Shown here in pieces: positions 8,834 through 19,153 of a DNA stretch of 64,000 nucleotides. Under the pieces are notes generated by a model. That model saw only the letters and a program-made list of their open reading frames with translations. It had not been told where the DNA came from and searched no databases. Numbering within the stretch: the stretch's first letter is position 1; each line of letters starts with the position of its first letter. The stretch covers positions 56,404 through 120,403 of the forward strand of contig NZ_MDFM01000006.1 of the NCBI RefSeq assembly GCF_002939985.1, read 5' to 3'. The stretch comes from Xanthomonas hortorum pv. cynarae. GTDB taxonomy: Bacteria > Pseudomonadota > Gammaproteobacteria > Xanthomonadales > Xanthomonadaceae. The translations under genes and the position numbers were made by a program.

Positions 8834-10237
8834 ATGAGCGACGTCCTTCCGATTATTTTGTCCGGCGGTTCCGGCACGCGCCTTTGGCCGTTGTCGCGCG
8901 AATCGTACCCGAAGCAGTTCCTGCCGCTGGTCGGCGAGCACAGCATGCTGCAGGCCACCTGGCTGCGTTCGGCTCCGGTGGCCGCGCACGCGCCCATCGT
9001 GGTGGCCAACGAAGAACACCGCTTCATGGCGGCCGAGCAGCTGCAGCAGCTGGGCGTGAAACCTTCGGCCATTTTGCTTGAGCCCAAGGGCCGCAACACT
9101 GCCCCGGCAATTGCCGTCGCTGCATTGGAAGCCACCCGTAACGGTGGCGATCCGCTGTTGCTGGTGCTTCCTTCCGATCATGTCATTCGTGACGAGGCCG
9201 CCTTCCAGGCTGCCGTGACCGTCGCGGCAGCTGCCGCAGAACAGGGCAAGCTGGTCACCTTCGGCATCAAGCCGACCGCGCCTGAAACCGGCTATGGCTA
9301 CATCAAGGCCGGTGCCGGTACCGGCGCCACCGCGGTCGAGCGCTTCGTCGAAAAGCCCGACCTGGCTACCGCGCAAGGCTATCTGGCCAGCGGCGAGTAT
9401 TACTGGAACAGCGGCATGTTCCTGTTCCGTGCCTCGCGCTATCTGGAAGAACTGCGCAAATTCCATCCCGCCATCGCCGACGCGTGTCAGAAGGCGTGGG
9501 AAGGCGGCAAGCGTGATGCCGACTTCACCCGTCTGGACAAGGATGCGTTCGCCTCCAGCCCGTCGGATTCGATCGACTATGCGGTGATGGAAAAGACTGC
9601 CGATGCGGTCGTCGTGCCGCTGGATGCCGGCTGGAATGACGTTGGCTCATGGTCCTCGCTGCTGGACGTCTCCGAGCAGGATGGCCAGGGCAATGCGCAT
9701 CATGGCGATGTCATCCAGCTCGATTGCAAGAACACCTATGCGTATGGCTCGCGCCTGATTGCCATGGTCGGTCTGGAGGACGTGGTTGTGGTGGAGACGC
9801 CAGACGCCGTTCTGGTCGGTCACCGCGATCGCATCCAGGAAGTGAAGGATGTGGTCGGCCGGATCAAGGCCGACGGTCGCTCCGAGGCGACCTGGCATCG
9901 CAAGGTCTATCGTCCGTGGGGTGCTTACGATTCGATCGACATGGGCCACCGTCACCAGGTCAAGCGCATCACCGTCAAGCCCGGTGCCGTGCTCAGTCTG
10001 CAGATGCATCACCACCGCGCCGAGCACTGGATCGTCGTCAGCGGCACCGCAGAAGTCACGCGTGGCGAAGAGGTGCTGCTGCTCACCGAGAACCAGAGTA
10101 CTTATATTCCGCTTGGCGTGACCCATCGCCTGCGCAATCCAGGCAAATTGCCGCTGGAACTGATCGAAGTGCAGTCCGGCAGCTATCTGGGCGAAGACGA
10201 CATCGTGCGTTTCGAAGATACCTACGGGCGCACCTGA
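8834..10237 (+). CDS. xanB: Mannose-1-phosphate guanylyltransferase/phosphomannose isomerase XanB
   Basis: A 467-residue bifunctional type II enzyme. The N-terminal nucleotidyltransferase domain ([11 protein letters not shown] at about 9-19, FVEKP at 171-175) makes GDP-mannose from mannose-1-P and GTP. The C-terminal cupin (about 320-467, with [16 protein letters not shown]) is a phosphomannose isomerase. GGAG at about 8818-8821 precedes the ATG. Product feeds xanthan synthesis and, through Gmd/Rmd here, GDP-D-rhamnose. A perfect terminator follows. Confidence 0.97.
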   Translation: MSDVLPIILSGGSGTRLWPLSRESYPKQFLPLVGEHSMLQATWLRSAPVAAHAPIVVANEEHRFMAAEQLQQLGVKPSAILLEPKGRNTAPAIAVAALEATRNGGDPLLLVLPSDHVIRDEAAFQAAVTVAAAAAEQGKLVTFGIKPTAPETGYGYIKAGAGTGATAVERFVEKPDLATAQGYLASGEYYWNSGMFLFRASRYLEELRKFHPAIADACQKAWEGGKRDADFTRLDKDAFASSPSDSIDYAVMEKTADAVVVPLDAGWNDVGSWSSLLDVSEQDGQGNAHHGDVIQLDCKNTYAYGSRLIAMVGLEDVVVVETPDAVLVGHRDRIQEVKDVVGRIKADGRSEATWHRKVYRPWGAYDSIDMGHRHQVKRITVKPGAVLSLQMHHHRAEHWIVVSGTAEVTRGEEVLLLTENQSTYIPLGVTHRLRNPGKLPLELIEVQSGSYLGEDDIVRFEDTYGRT

Positions 10238-10270
10238 TCGGTCGCTTGCAGGTTTCTGCAACACATAAGC

Positions 10271-10302
10271 AAACAGCCGGGGATTCCCGGCTGTTTGTTT
10301 TT
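10271..10302. terminator. Perfect rho-independent terminator between xanB and rmlD
   Basis: An 11-base perfect stem, AAACAGCCGGG (10271-10281) and CCCGGCTGTTT (10286-10296), closes a GATT loop and is followed by GTTTTT. It serves xanB on the plus strand. The opposite strand reads an equally good hairpin preceded by A residues, so it may also stop transcription coming from rmlD on the minus strand. Confidence 0.9.
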
Positions 10303-10358
10303 GCGGCTTTCATTTCGTCGGCAGGTAGCGTGATTGCCACCGATCTGAGCCGCGACTT

Positions 10359-11267
10359 CTACCGTCTGGCAGCGGCGATTTCGGCAATCACGCGCTGCAG
10401 GCCAAGCTGCCAGTCCGGCAACACGATGTCGAATTCGCGCTGCAGTTTTTCGATCGACAACCGCGAATACGCCGGCCGCTTCGCAGGCGTCGGGTAGTCG
10501 GCGGTGGTGATCGGCACCACGCGCGGTGCACGCGGCAGCAGACCTGCGCTCACGGCTTCTTCGAAGATCGCCTCGGCAAAGCCATGCCAGCTGGTTTGCC
10601 CGGCAGCCGTGAGGTGCCATGTGCCCGAGGTGTCGGGTGTGCGTTGGCGCAGCAACTGCGCGGTGACATCGGCGATCAATGCCGCCGGCGTCGGCGTTCC
10701 GATCTGATCGGCCACCACGCGCAGCTCATCGCGCTCGGCGCCGACACGCAACATCGTGCGCAGGAAATTGGCGCCATGCGAGGCGTACACCCAGGCCGTG
10801 CGTAGGATCAGATGCTGCGCACCGGAGGCGCGGATGGCGTCCTCGCCAGCAAGCTTGGTTCCGCCATACACGCCTAGCGGCGAGGTCTGCGCATCCTCCA
10901 GATACGGCTCGGTGCCCTGACCGTCGAAGACGTAGTCGGTCGAATAGTGCACCAGTGGCACTTCATGGGCAGCACACCATGCCGCAATCACGCCAGGCGA
11001 TAGCGCATTCGCCCGCATGGCGCTATCGGGATCCTGCTCGGCGCGATCTACTGCTGTATAGGCTGCAGCGTTGACCACCCGCGACGGGGCAATCCAGTCC
11101 AGCAAGGCTGGCAAAGCTTCCGGTGCGTCGAAGTCCGCCGTCTCGCACGCGCTGCCATCAGGCAACCGGCCACTGCGTGTCGTTGCCTGCACCGCGCCAT
11201 CGGCCTCCAGTGCACGCAGCAGTTCCGTCCCGACCTGCCCGTTTGCCCCGAAGACCAACGTGGTCAC
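10359..11267 (-). CDS. rmlD: dTDP-4-dehydrorhamnose reductase RmlD
   Basis: 302 residues. It performs the last step of dTDP-L-rhamnose synthesis, NAD(P)H-dependent reduction of dTDP-4-keto-L-rhamnose. The Rossmann loop GANGQVG is at 7-13, and the short-chain dehydrogenase pair Tyr134/Lys138 lies in YGGTK. The GTG at 11267 overlaps the rmlC stop by four bases (GTGA), so translation is coupled. The longer upstream frame overlaps rmlC and is not used. Last gene of rmlB-A-C-D. Confidence 0.95.
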   Translation of the reverse strand: MTTLVFGANGQVGTELLRALEADGAVQATTRSGRLPDGSACETADFDAPEALPALLDWIAPSRVVNAAAYTAVDRAEQDPDSAMRANALSPGVIAAWCAAHEVPLVHYSTDYVFDGQGTEPYLEDAQTSPLGVYGGTKLAGEDAIRASGAQHLILRTAWVYASHGANFLRTMLRVGAERDELRVVADQIGTPTPAALIADVTAQLLRQRTPDTSGTWHLTAAGQTSWHGFAEAIFEEAVSAGLLPRAPRVVPITTADYPTPAKRPAYSRLSIEKLQREFDIVLPDWQLGLQRVIAEIAAARR

Positions 11268-11821
11268 GGCGTATACACCGGCAAGCGATCTACTGGCACT
11301 TCGCTCAGGAACGGTGCGCTGGCATCCTTGGCGGACAGCAATGGATCGCTGATCGGCCAATCGATCCCGATCTCCGCGTCGTTCCAGCGCACGCCAGCAT
11401 CAGCCTCCCTGACGTACACGTCGGTGCACAGATAGCTGAACAATGCTTTCTCCGAAAGCACCGCGAAGCCGTGCGCAAAGCCTTCAGGTATCCAGACTTG
11501 GCGTCGGTTTTCTGCACTCAGCAAGACTGCGGTCCAGTGCCCGAAGTGAGGAGATCCACTGCGGATGTCTACTGCAACGTCGTAGACCTCGCCTTCAAGC
11601 ACGCTCACCAATTTGCCCTGCGGGCGAGGCCACTGATAGTGCAGACCGCGCAGTACGCCCCTGGCGGATGTGGAGACGTTACTTTGCACAAAATTTGTCG
11701 GTAGGCCGTGCTGTCCGAAACGCTCCGCATTCCATGTTTCGAAAAAATAACCGCGCTCATCGCCAAACACTGCAGGCTCGATGACGACGCAGCCGGGCAA
11801 CGTCGTTTCGATCACTTTCAA
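11264..11821 (-). CDS. rmlC: dTDP-4-dehydrorhamnose 3,5-epimerase RmlC
   Basis: 185 residues, a cupin epimerase acting on dTDP-4-keto-6-deoxyglucose. His61 in GLHYQ and Tyr130 in FSYLCT match the family's catalytic base and acid positions, and GYFFETW near 24-30 is a family signature. I place the start at a TTG (11821), which overlaps the rmlA stop as TTGA and gives the usual N-terminus [14 protein letters not shown] two codons later is the alternative. Both ends overlap neighbours by four bases. Confidence 0.93.
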   Translation of the reverse strand: MKVIETTLPGCVVIEPAVFGDERGYFFETWNAERFGQHGLPTNFVQSNVSTSARGVLRGLHYQWPRPQGKLVSVLEGEVYDVAVDIRSGSPHFGHWTAVLLSAENRRQVWIPEGFAHGFAVLSEKALFSYLCTDVYVREADAGVRWNDAEIGIDWPISDPLLSAKDASAPFLSEVPVDRLPVYTP

Positions 11822-12705
11822 GGGACAACCCCGCGCTTGGCTAATGCATTCAAATATTTTCCGTAATCGTTTTTCAGCAGTGGCGCGGCCAGGCGCTCCA
11901 GCTGCGCAGCATCGATCCAGCCCTTCCCAAATGCGATTTCCTCCGGGCAGCACACCTGCAGACCCTGACGCATCTGAATGGTCTCGATGAAATTGGCCGC
12001 TTCGTGCAAAGACTGATGCGTACCGGTATCCAGCCACGCATAACCGCGACCCAGCGGCTCCAGATGCAAGTCGCCAGCATCGAGATAGCAACGATTGAGA
12101 TCGGTGATCTCCAGCTCGCCGCGCGGCGACGGCTTCAAGGCAGCCGCATAGTCGCTGGCCTTGCCATCATAGAAATACAAGCCGGTCACCGCGTAGTTGG
12201 AGCGTGGCTTTTCCGGCTTTTCGGCAATGTCGATGACCTTGCCCTGTTGATCGAACTCGGCAACACCGTAGCGCTCCGGATCGTTGACCCAATAGCCGAA
12301 CACCGTTGCGCCCTGCTCGCGCGCATCCGCGCGGCGCAAGGTCTCGGTCAGACCATGACCATGGAAAATATTGTCGCCCAGCACCAGGCAACTCGGCTTG
12401 CCGTCGACGAAGTCGCGTCCGATCAGATAGGCCTGTGCCAACCCGTCCGGGCTGGGTTGCACCGCGTACTGGATATTGACGCCCCACTGCGAGCCATCGC
12501 CCAACAGCGACTGAAACAGCGCCTGCTCATGCGGCGTGTTGATGATCAGAATGTCCCGAATGCCCGCAAGCATCAGCACACTCAGCGGGTAGTAAATCAT
12601 CGGCTTGTCGTACACCGGCAACAGCTGCTTGCTGACGCCCTTGGTGATCGGATACAGACGCGTGCCTGACCCGCCCGCCAAAATGATGCCTTTACGTTGT
12701 GTCAT
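11818..12705 (-). CDS. rmlA: Glucose-1-phosphate thymidylyltransferase RmlA
   Basis: 295 residues. It makes dTDP-glucose from glucose-1-P and dTTP, the entry step for both dTDP-L-rhamnose and the dTDP-amino sugar made by the wxc genes. The nucleotide loop [11 protein letters not shown] is at about 9-19, and GDNIFHG and EKPEKP are conserved. The ATG at 12705 has a strong AGGAG about six bases upstream. It follows rmlB by 53 bases. Confidence 0.96.
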   Translation of the reverse strand: MTQRKGIILAGGSGTRLYPITKGVSKQLLPVYDKPMIYYPLSVLMLAGIRDILIINTPHEQALFQSLLGDGSQWGVNIQYAVQPSPDGLAQAYLIGRDFVDGKPSCLVLGDNIFHGHGLTETLRRADAREQGATVFGYWVNDPERYGVAEFDQQGKVIDIAEKPEKPRSNYAVTGLYFYDGKASDYAAALKPSPRGELEITDLNRCYLDAGDLHLEPLGRGYAWLDTGTHQSLHEAANFIETIQMRQGLQVCCPEEIAFGKGWIDAAQLERLAAPLLKNDYGKYLNALAKRGVVP

Positions 12706-12758
12706 GAGGTGCTCCTGTTGAGGCCCGCGCGCGCGCAGGCTCTTGCAAGGGACGCGCG

Positions 12759-13814
12759 TTATGCCGCGGCGCCGATCCGTTCCAGACGATAACTGCCATC
12801 CAGCACGCCCTGCACCCACGCCTGGTTGGTCAGGTACCACTCCACCGTCTGCGCGATGCCTTGCTCGAAGGTATACGCCGGCTCCCAGCCCAACTCGTCC
12901 TTCAACTTTGAGGCATCGATCGCGTAACGGCGATCGTGTCCGGGACGGTCGGTGACATAGGTGATCTGGCTGGCGCGCGGCTTGCCGTCTTCGCGCGGAC
13001 GATGCTGATCCAACAGCGCGCAGATTGCCTGCACGACTTCGATATTCTGGCGCTCGGAATTGCCGCCCACGTTGTAGGTCTCGCCGACCCGGCCCTTGGC
13101 CAGCACGGTGCGGATCGCTTCGCAATGATCGCTGACGAACAGCCAGTCGCGCACCTGCTTGCCGTCTCCGTACACCGGTAGCGGCTCGCCGGCCAGCGCC
13201 TTGGCAATGACCAATGGAATGAGTTTTTCGGGGAAGTGGTACGGACCGTAGTTGTTCGAGCAGTTGGTGGTCAGCACCGGCAGCCCGTAGGTGTGGTGGA
13301 ACGCGCGTACCAGGTGATCCGACGCTGCTTTGGAGGCCGAGTACGGCGAGTTCGGGGCGTAGGGCGTGGTTTCGGTGAACTTGCCGGTCTCACCCAGCGT
13401 GCCATAGACCTCGTCGGTGGACACATGCAGGAAGCGGAACGCATCACGGCGCGTGTCCGGCAACGCTTTCCAATAGTCGCGCACTGCCTCGAGCAGGGCC
13501 AAAGTGCCGACCACGTTGGTCTGGACGAAGGCGCCAGGGCCTTCGATCGAACGATCGACATGGCTTTCGGCCGCGAAGTTCAGCACCGCGTCCGGCTGAT
13601 GTTCCTGCAGCAGGCGAGTCACGAGCGCGCCGTCGCCGATGTCGCCCTTGACGAAGACATGGTCGGCATTGCCTTCCAGCGACGCCAGCGTGTTCAGATT
13701 GCCCGCATAAGTGAGCGCGTCGAGATTGACCACGCGGATCCCGCGAGAGACCGCCTCCAGAACAAAATTTCCGCCGATGAAGCCGGCCCCGCCGGTTACT
13801 AGCCAAGTCGCCAC
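12759..13814 (-). CDS. rmlB: dTDP-glucose 4,6-dehydratase RmlB
   Basis: 351 residues, an extended short-chain dehydrogenase making dTDP-4-keto-6-deoxyglucose. TGGAGFIG at about 7-14 binds NAD; Thr133-Asp134-Glu135 and Tyr158/Lys162 are the catalytic residues. The start is a GTG at 13814 with AGGAGGGG upstream. First gene of rmlBACD, divergent from etfBA across a 224-base intergenic region that must hold both promoters. Confidence 0.96.
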   Translation of the reverse strand: MATWLVTGGAGFIGGNFVLEAVSRGIRVVNLDALTYAGNLNTLASLEGNADHVFVKGDIGDGALVTRLLQEHQPDAVLNFAAESHVDRSIEGPGAFVQTNVVGTLALLEAVRDYWKALPDTRRDAFRFLHVSTDEVYGTLGETGKFTETTPYAPNSPYSASKAASDHLVRAFHHTYGLPVLTTNCSNNYGPYHFPEKLIPLVIAKALAGEPLPVYGDGKQVRDWLFVSDHCEAIRTVLAKGRVGETYNVGGNSERQNIEVVQAICALLDQHRPREDGKPRASQITYVTDRPGHDRRYAIDASKLKDELGWEPAYTFEQGIAQTVEWYLTNQAWVQGVLDGSYRLERIGAAA

Positions 13815-14038
13815 TGTCTACCCCTCCTGGTCGCGCGCACCCGCGCTGCATTTTCAAACCACACAGGATATATGGTCCGGGCCGAGCTTAAGCATCGCCC
13901 ACATCGCTGTGTCCGACTGCCGCAGCGCAGCATCCATACGCCATCGCATGGTGCGCCCTCCCCGGTTAGAATGGCAGCACTCCCGAGCCTGCCGCCGCGG
14001 CCGGGCCTTCCCGCAACAGCTGAAGGATCTCGTACACG

Positions 14039-14785
14039 ATGAAAATCCTCGTCGCCTACAAGCGCGTGGTGGACTACAACGTCCGCATTCAGGTCAAGCC
14101 GGATGGCTCCGGTGTGGTGACCGACGGCGTCAAGCTCTCGCCGAACCCGTTCGACGAAATCGCCCTGGAAGAGGCGTTGCGCCTGCGCGATGCCGGCATC
14201 GCCACCGAGGTGGTAGTCGCCACCCTGGCGCCGGCCGATGCGGCCGCGCATCTGCGCAACGGCCTGGCCATGGGCGCCAACCGCGCCATCCACGTGGTGA
14301 CCGACTCCGCCATCCAGCCGCTGACCGCTGCACGTACCCTGCTCAAGCTGGTCGAGAAGGAACAGCCGGACCTGGTCATCCTAGGCAAGCAGGCGATCGA
14401 CGACGACGCCAACCAGACCGGCCAGATGCTCGCCACGTTGTGGGGCCGTCCGCAGGCGACCTTCGCCGGCAAGCTGGTCGTGGCCGATGGCAAGGCCACC
14501 GTGACCCGTGAGGTCGATGCCGGCCTGGAAACGCTGGAAGTGGACCTGCCGGCGGTGATTACCACCGACCTGCGCCTGAATGAGCCGCGCTTCATCAAGC
14601 TGCCGGACATCATGAAGGCCAAGAGCAAGCCGCTGGAAACGCTGGCCTTTGCCGACCTGGGCGTCGATGCGCACGACAGCCTCAGCACCACCCACTACGC
14701 CGCGCCGTCCAAGCGCAGCCGTGGCGTGATGGTCAAGGACGCCGCCGAACTGGTGGCCGCACTCAAGCAAAAGGGGTTGTTGTAA
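14039..14785 (+). CDS. etfB: Electron transfer flavoprotein, beta subunit
   Basis: 248 residues of the ETF beta family, the AMP-binding subunit of the soluble flavoprotein that collects electrons from acyl-CoA and other dehydrogenases and hands them to ETF-QO. The signature segment around LRLNEPRFIKLP, followed by MKAKSKPLE, is present near residues 180-205. A GAAGGA site precedes the ATG. The last base of its stop is the first base of etfA (TAATG). etfBA separates the rml/xan genes from the wxc genes, the usual landmark on the left of the Xanthomonas LPS locus. Confidence 0.95.
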   Translation: MKILVAYKRVVDYNVRIQVKPDGSGVVTDGVKLSPNPFDEIALEEALRLRDAGIATEVVVATLAPADAAAHLRNGLAMGANRAIHVVTDSAIQPLTAARTLLKLVEKEQPDLVILGKQAIDDDANQTGQMLATLWGRPQATFAGKLVVADGKATVTREVDAGLETLEVDLPAVITTDLRLNEPRFIKLPDIMKAKSKPLETLAFADLGVDAHDSLSTTHYAAPSKRSRGVMVKDAAELVAALKQKGLL

Positions 14786-15729
14786 TGGCCAAGATCCTCG
14801 TCGTCGCAGAACATCTCAACGGCCAGCTCAATGCGGCCACCGCCAAGACCCTCAGCGCCGCGCTGGCGGTGTCGGCCGAGTCCATCGACATTGTTGTGCT
14901 GGCGGCCGATCCGGCTGCGGTTGCCACCCAGGCCGCGCAGTTGGCAGGCGTCGCACGCGTACTGACGGTGACAAACGCCGCCAACGAACACGCCGTCGCC
15001 CAGGTGCTTGGGCCGCAGATCGCACAGCTCGCCGGCCAGGGCTACAGCCATGTGTTCGGCCCCTCCACGACCTTCGGTAAGGATCTGATGCCGGTGGTGG
15101 CCGCGCTGCTGGGCGTGAACCAGATCTCCGACCTGATGTCGGTCGAGGATGCCTATACCTTCAAGCGCCCGATCTACGCCGGCAACGCGATCATCACCGT
15201 GAAAGCGCCGACTGACCAGATCGTGATTGCAACCGTGCGCAGCGCTTCGTGGCCGGAAGCGGCAGCCGGCGGCAGTGCGACGGTCGAGGCAGTCACCGTT
15301 GATGCCGCGCTGCCGACCCACACCCGCTTCGTCGGCCTGGCCGCAGGCAGCTCCGACCGCCCGGACCTGCAGAGCGCCAAGCGCGTGGTCTCCGGCGGCC
15401 GCGGCGTTGGCTCGGCCGAGAATTTCCAGCACATCTACAGTTTGGCCGACAAACTCGGCGCCGCCGTGGGCGCCTCGCGCGCTGCCGTGGACGCTGGCTA
15501 CGTGCCCAATGAGCTGCAGGTCGGCCAGACCGGCAAGATCATCGCGCCCGAACTCTACGTGGCGATCGGCATCAGCGGCGCGATCCAGCATCTGACCGGC
15601 ATCAAGGACGCAGGGACGATCGTGGCGATCAACAAGGACCCGGAGTCGCCGATCTTCGAGATTGCCGATATCGGCCTGGTGGGGGATTTGTTCTCGCTGC
15701 TTCCGCAGCTGGAACAAGCGCTGAACTGA
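14785..15729 (+). CDS. etfA: Electron transfer flavoprotein, alpha subunit
   Basis: 314 residues with the ETF alpha FAD-binding C-terminal domain: VSGGRGVGS at about 199-207, the GAAVGASRAAVDAG segment, and the GISGAIQHLTGIKDAGTIVAINKD signature. It forms a heterodimer with EtfB. Translationally coupled to etfB through the TAATG overlap. No clear terminator follows; instead there is a stretch of gene debris before wxcK. Confidence 0.95.
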   Translation: MAKILVVAEHLNGQLNAATAKTLSAALAVSAESIDIVVLAADPAAVATQAAQLAGVARVLTVTNAANEHAVAQVLGPQIAQLAGQGYSHVFGPSTTFGKDLMPVVAALLGVNQISDLMSVEDAYTFKRPIYAGNAIITVKAPTDQIVIATVRSASWPEAAAGGSATVEAVTVDAALPTHTRFVGLAAGSSDRPDLQSAKRVVSGGRGVGSAENFQHIYSLADKLGAAVGASRAAVDAGYVPNELQVGQTGKIIAPELYVAIGISGAIQHLTGIKDAGTIVAINKDPESPIFEIADIGLVGDLFSLLPQLEQALN

Positions 15730-15892
15730 GCCGGGCAAGCACCCGCGTACTCTTCCGGACTACGCGGTTTTCTTGAAGGATCCAGATGCGGTCGAGCGGC
15801 AGTGGCGCACAAATGATCCGTCGTGGCAGAACGTATCGCTATAATTTCAGACCAATCTACAATGACTCCTTTGATTTCATCCCTGTGCCTCT

Positions 15893-15990
15893 AACCGCTT
15901 TGTGGAGAAGCCGGATCTGGCGGCAGCTGAGGCCTGCATCGCTTCGGGAGAGTACTTTTTAACAGCGGCGTACTTTCGTTCATGGGCATT
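15893..15990 (+). pseudogene. Remnant of a mannose-1-phosphate guanylyltransferase (ManC/XanB-like) gene
   Basis: The plus strand reads [22 protein letters not shown] (15893-15958), then, after a one-base frame change, FNSGVLSF. This lines up with residues 169-198 of XanB in this window ([30 protein letters not shown]). DNA identity looks only moderate, so it is a fragment of a different manC-type gene, not a recent copy of xanB. No start, stop context or remaining domains are present. The 15730-16167 gap also contains an open stretch ending in a stop at 15844 (DYAVFLKDPDAVERQW...) that I do not recognise. This looks like leftover from replacement of O-antigen genes. Confidence 0.7.
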
Positions 15991-16167
15991 GCGCTAACCG
16001 CAGCTTGAAGAACCCAGACAACGTTCCACCAGAACTGTTAGAAATCAACCCGGTAGCCACCTGGAACCAGACGGCATCGTCTGGTTCAAAGATTCAGTAC
16101 AACGGTGCTTCAACACTAGGCGGCACGTCATTCCAACTTGCACATCTACTCAAACTCTGCGGATCCC

Positions 16168-17271
16168 ATGGACGCTCTGATTCCTGTTAACTCGCTATCC
16201 CGCCACATCGCTCCCTTGCAGGACACGCTGTCTCAGATCGCCGGCAGCATCATCGCCAGCGGCTACTACGTCCTCGGCCCGAACGTGAAGGCCTTTGAGC
16301 AGGAGTTCGCGGGCTATTGTGGCGCCGCTCACTGTGTCAGCGTAGCCAATGGCACCGACGCCCTTGAGCTCTCCTTGAAGGCGCTGGGCGTGGGCCAAGG
16401 TGACAAGGTTGCGGTGGTGGCCAATGCTGCCATGTACGGTACCAGCGCCGTTCTGGCGTGTGGCGCGACGCCCATTTTCGTCGATACAGGTGCAGGCACG
16501 GGACTGATGTCCGTGACCGCGCTGGAGGCTGCGCTGGCGGGTGGCACACCCCCCAAAGCCGTGATCGTGACCCACCTGTACGGACAGTTGGCCGATATCG
16601 AGGCCATCGTCGCGCTCTGTCAGGCACGCGGCATCAAAGTGGTAGAGGATTGCGCGCAGGCGCATGGCGCAGAACGCAATGGCCGCCGCGCGGGCAGCTT
16701 CGGCGATATTTCGTCCTTCAGTTTCTACCCGACCAAGAATCTGGGCGCCCTGGGCGATGGCGGCGCCATCGTGACCAGCGATGACGCCTTGGCCACCCGT
16801 GCGGCACAGCTGCGCCAGTATGGATGGACGGCCAAGTACACCAACAGTCTGCGCGGCGGTCGCAATAGCCGCCTGGACGAGCTGCAGGCCGCGATGCTGC
16901 GGCACATGCTCGTGCTGCTGGATGGCTGGAACCAACGCCGCCGGGACATAGCCAACCGCTACGCCCGAGGGCTGTCCAACCCGAAGATTGCAGCAGCTGG
17001 CGTGGTAGGGGCAGACAATGTGGCCCATTTGTACGTGGTGCGCTGCGACGAGCGCGAGGCACTGCGCGCCCATCTGCAGGCGGCCGGTGTGCAGACCGAC
17101 GTCCACTACCCGCTGTGTGACCATCGCCAGCCCTGCCATGAGGGCGCTTTTGAGTCGGTGGTGCTACCGAACACAGAAGCCGATGCGGCGTGCGTGATGA
17201 CGCTGCCTTGCTTCCCGGAGCTGACCGACGAAGAAGTCGACCAGGTCATCGATGCATGCAACCGGTTCTGA
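16168..17271 (+). CDS. wxcK: DegT/DnrJ/EryC1-family sugar aminotransferase WxcK
   Basis: 367 residues, a PLP-dependent aminotransferase for nucleotide-linked keto sugars. The cofactor lysine is Lys190 in FYPTKNLGALGDGG; NGTDAL near 70 and VEDCAQAHGA near 165 are family motifs. By context it should aminate dTDP-3-keto-6-deoxyhexose made by the WxcM isomerase domain, as FdtB does in 3-acetamido-3,6-dideoxygalactose synthesis. The start ATG (16168) lacks a strong ribosome-binding site; an in-frame TTG ten codons earlier is less likely. First gene of wxcKLMNO; order and product match the described X. campestris wxc cluster. Confidence 0.88.
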   Translation: MDALIPVNSLSRHIAPLQDTLSQIAGSIIASGYYVLGPNVKAFEQEFAGYCGAAHCVSVANGTDALELSLKALGVGQGDKVAVVANAAMYGTSAVLACGATPIFVDTGAGTGLMSVTALEAALAGGTPPKAVIVTHLYGQLADIEAIVALCQARGIKVVEDCAQAHGAERNGRRAGSFGDISSFSFYPTKNLGALGDGGAIVTSDDALATRAAQLRQYGWTAKYTNSLRGGRNSRLDELQAAMLRHMLVLLDGWNQRRRDIANRYARGLSNPKIAAAGVVGADNVAHLYVVRCDEREALRAHLQAAGVQTDVHYPLCDHRQPCHEGAFESVVLPNTEADAACVMTLPCFPELTDEEVDQVIDACNRF

Positions 17272-18227
17272 GCGACGTGCGGCCACCCTCCCTCAGCCTC
17301 GTTGTCCCGATCTATCGCAATGAGGGTTCGATCGACGACCTGCTACAGGCTGTCGACTTCATCGCACGGAGCGTGGATGGGGATTTCGAAGCGGTTTTCG
17401 TAGTGGACGGCAGCCCTGATCGTAGCTACGCCTTGCTGCGCGCAAGGTTGCCTGGCTGCGCGTTCCGTTCGCAACTGGCAACGCTGACCCGCAACTTCGG
17501 CGCATTTCCGGCAATCCGTACCGGGCTACAGCTCAGCTCTGGGGAGCTGACGGCGGTCATGGCCGCAGATCTGCAAGAACCCCCCACGCTGGTAATCGAC
17601 TTCTGGCAGCGCTATGCCAACGCACGCTACGACGTGGCCTTTGGCGTGCGCGAAGCACGCAGCGATCCGGCTGCCTCGAAGCTGGCGTCGACCTTGTTCT
17701 GGGCAACCTACCGGCGGATGGTCATCAAGGACATTCCCAAGGGGGGCGTGGATATTTTCGCTGTCAGCCGTGGCTTCCTCGAACGGCTGTTGCTGTTGAA
17801 CGAAGCCCACTCCAGCCTGCTTGCGCAACTATTCTGGCTGGGCGGCAAGCGCGAATTTGTCAGTTATCAGCGGCGCGAGCGGCAGCACGGCAAGAGCGCC
17901 TGGACCTTGAGCAAGAAACTGCGGTATCTGTCCGACAGCGTCTTTGCTTTCACCGACCTGCCGGTCCGCATGCTGACGGCGCTGGGCCTGATTGCACTGG
18001 CATTTACCGCGCTGCTCGGGGCACTGGTGCTGGCAGCTAAGTTTTCCGGACTGGTCGCAGTACCAGGCTATACCCTGACCATCCTGACCATTCTCTTTTT
18101 TGGCGCACTCAATTCATTGGGCCTGGGTATCGTGGGTACCTACGCCTGGCATGCGTTCGAAAATACCAAGGCACGTCCGCTGTCGATCATGCAGTCGGTC
18201 GAAAACTTCGAAAAGGATAATCCGTGA
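17256..18227 (+). CDS. wxcL: GtrB/DPM-like membrane glycosyltransferase WxcL
   Basis: 323 residues, GT2 family. The N-terminal catalytic domain has [13 protein letters not shown] near 12-25 and MAADLQEPP as the DxD-type region. Two C-terminal transmembrane helices follow (about 235-260 and 270-300). This is the GtrB/DPM1 architecture, which transfers a sugar from a nucleotide donor to undecaprenyl phosphate on the cytoplasmic face. The ATG at 17256 lies inside the end of wxcK (16-base overlap), and the end overlaps wxcM. The predicted donor is the dTDP-amino sugar made by WxcK and WxcM; this is inference. Confidence 0.82.
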   Translation: MQPVLSDVRPPSLSLVVPIYRNEGSIDDLLQAVDFIARSVDGDFEAVFVVDGSPDRSYALLRARLPGCAFRSQLATLTRNFGAFPAIRTGLQLSSGELTAVMAADLQEPPTLVIDFWQRYANARYDVAFGVREARSDPAASKLASTLFWATYRRMVIKDIPKGGVDIFAVSRGFLERLLLLNEAHSSLLAQLFWLGGKREFVSYQRRERQHGKSAWTLSKKLRYLSDSVFAFTDLPVRMLTALGLIALAFTALLGALVLAAKFSGLVAVPGYTLTILTILFFGALNSLGLGIVGTYAWHAFENTKARPLSIMQSVENFEKDNP

Positions 18228-19153
18228 GTCATTTCGTGCACCCCAATGCTCTTTGCGAGAGTGACACCATCGGCGAGGGTACCCGCGTCTGGGCATTTGC
18301 CCACGTGCTGCCTGGCGCCCGCCTTGGTCGCGACTGCAATGTCTGCGATGGCGTATTCATTGAGTCCGACGTTGTGGTCGGCGATCGTGTGACCATCAAA
18401 TGCGGCGTGCAACTATGGGACGGCGTGCGCTTGGGCGACGATGTCTTCGTGGGCCCCAACGCCACCTTCACCAACGACCTGTTCCCGCGCAGCCGGGTGT
18501 ATCCCGAGAAGTTCCTCGGCACCGTCGTGGAATCGGGCGCTTCGATTGGCGCCAACGCGACCATTCTGGCCGGCACCACCATCGGCAGTGGCGCGATGAT
18601 CGGCGCTGGTGCGGTGGTCACGCGCTCGGTACCGCCCAATGCGATCGTGGTTGGCAATCCTGCGCGCATCGTGGGTTACGTGTCCGACAAGGATGCGAGC
18701 AAGACGGCTCCACTGCCCGCCGGCCAGGGCATCACCGATACCGTGGTTCCCGGCGTCAAGCTTTACCAGATGCCCAGCTTTGCCGACATGCGCGGGTCCC
18801 TGTCGGTCGGCGACTTCGACAGCTTCCTGCCCTTCAATGCGCGGCGGTACTTTCTTGTCTACGGCGTACCTACACAGGAAACCCGTGGCGAGCATGCGCA
18901 CAAGCGCTGCCATCAGTTTCTCGTCTGCGTCTCCGGTTCGGTCAGGGTGCTCGCGGACGACGGTACGCGCCGCATTGATGTCGAACTCAACTCGCCGAAC
19001 CAGGGCATCCATCTGCCGCCGATGATCTGGGGCACGCAGTACAAGTATTCCAAGGACGCCGTGCTGCTGGTGTTTGCGTCCGAGCCCTACGACACCGATG
19101 AGTACATCCGCGATTACGCGTCCTTCAAGAGTCTGGCGAATGCGGGCGGATGA
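18224..19153 (+). CDS. wxcM: Bifunctional acetyltransferase/3,4-ketoisomerase WxcM
   Basis: 309 residues in two domains. Residues about 1-165 are a left-handed beta-helix acyltransferase with hexapeptide repeats ([32 protein letters not shown]). Residues about 175-309 are a WxcM/FdtA-like cupin isomerase ([31 protein letters not shown]). The isomerase converts dTDP-4-keto-6-deoxyglucose to the 3-keto isomer; the acetyltransferase N-acetylates the amino sugar after WxcK. In many bacteria these are separate proteins (FdtA and FdtC). The GTG start at 18224 overlaps the wxcL stop (GTGA). Confidence 0.9.
   Translation: MSHFVHPNALCESDTIGEGTRVWAFAHVLPGARLGRDCNVCDGVFIESDVVVGDRVTIKCGVQLWDGVRLGDDVFVGPNATFTNDLFPRSRVYPEKFLGTVVESGASIGANATILAGTTIGSGAMIGAGAVVTRSVPPNAIVVGNPARIVGYVSDKDASKTAPLPAGQGITDTVVPGVKLYQMPSFADMRGSLSVGDFDSFLPFNARRYFLVYGVPTQETRGEHAHKRCHQFLVCVSGSVRVLADDGTRRIDVELNSPNQGIHLPPMIWGTQYKYSKDAVLLVFASEPYDTDEYIRDYASFKSLANAGG

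Noticed and set aside
13815..14038. JUMPstart/ops-type RfaH site near the LPS genes
   Set aside because: I looked for GGCGGTAG in the leaders of rmlB and wxcK and found none; the one match seen is inside alkB.
16005..16190. 61-residue frame before wxcK
   Set aside because: Overlaps the wxcK start and lies in gene debris; no start signal or recognisable product.
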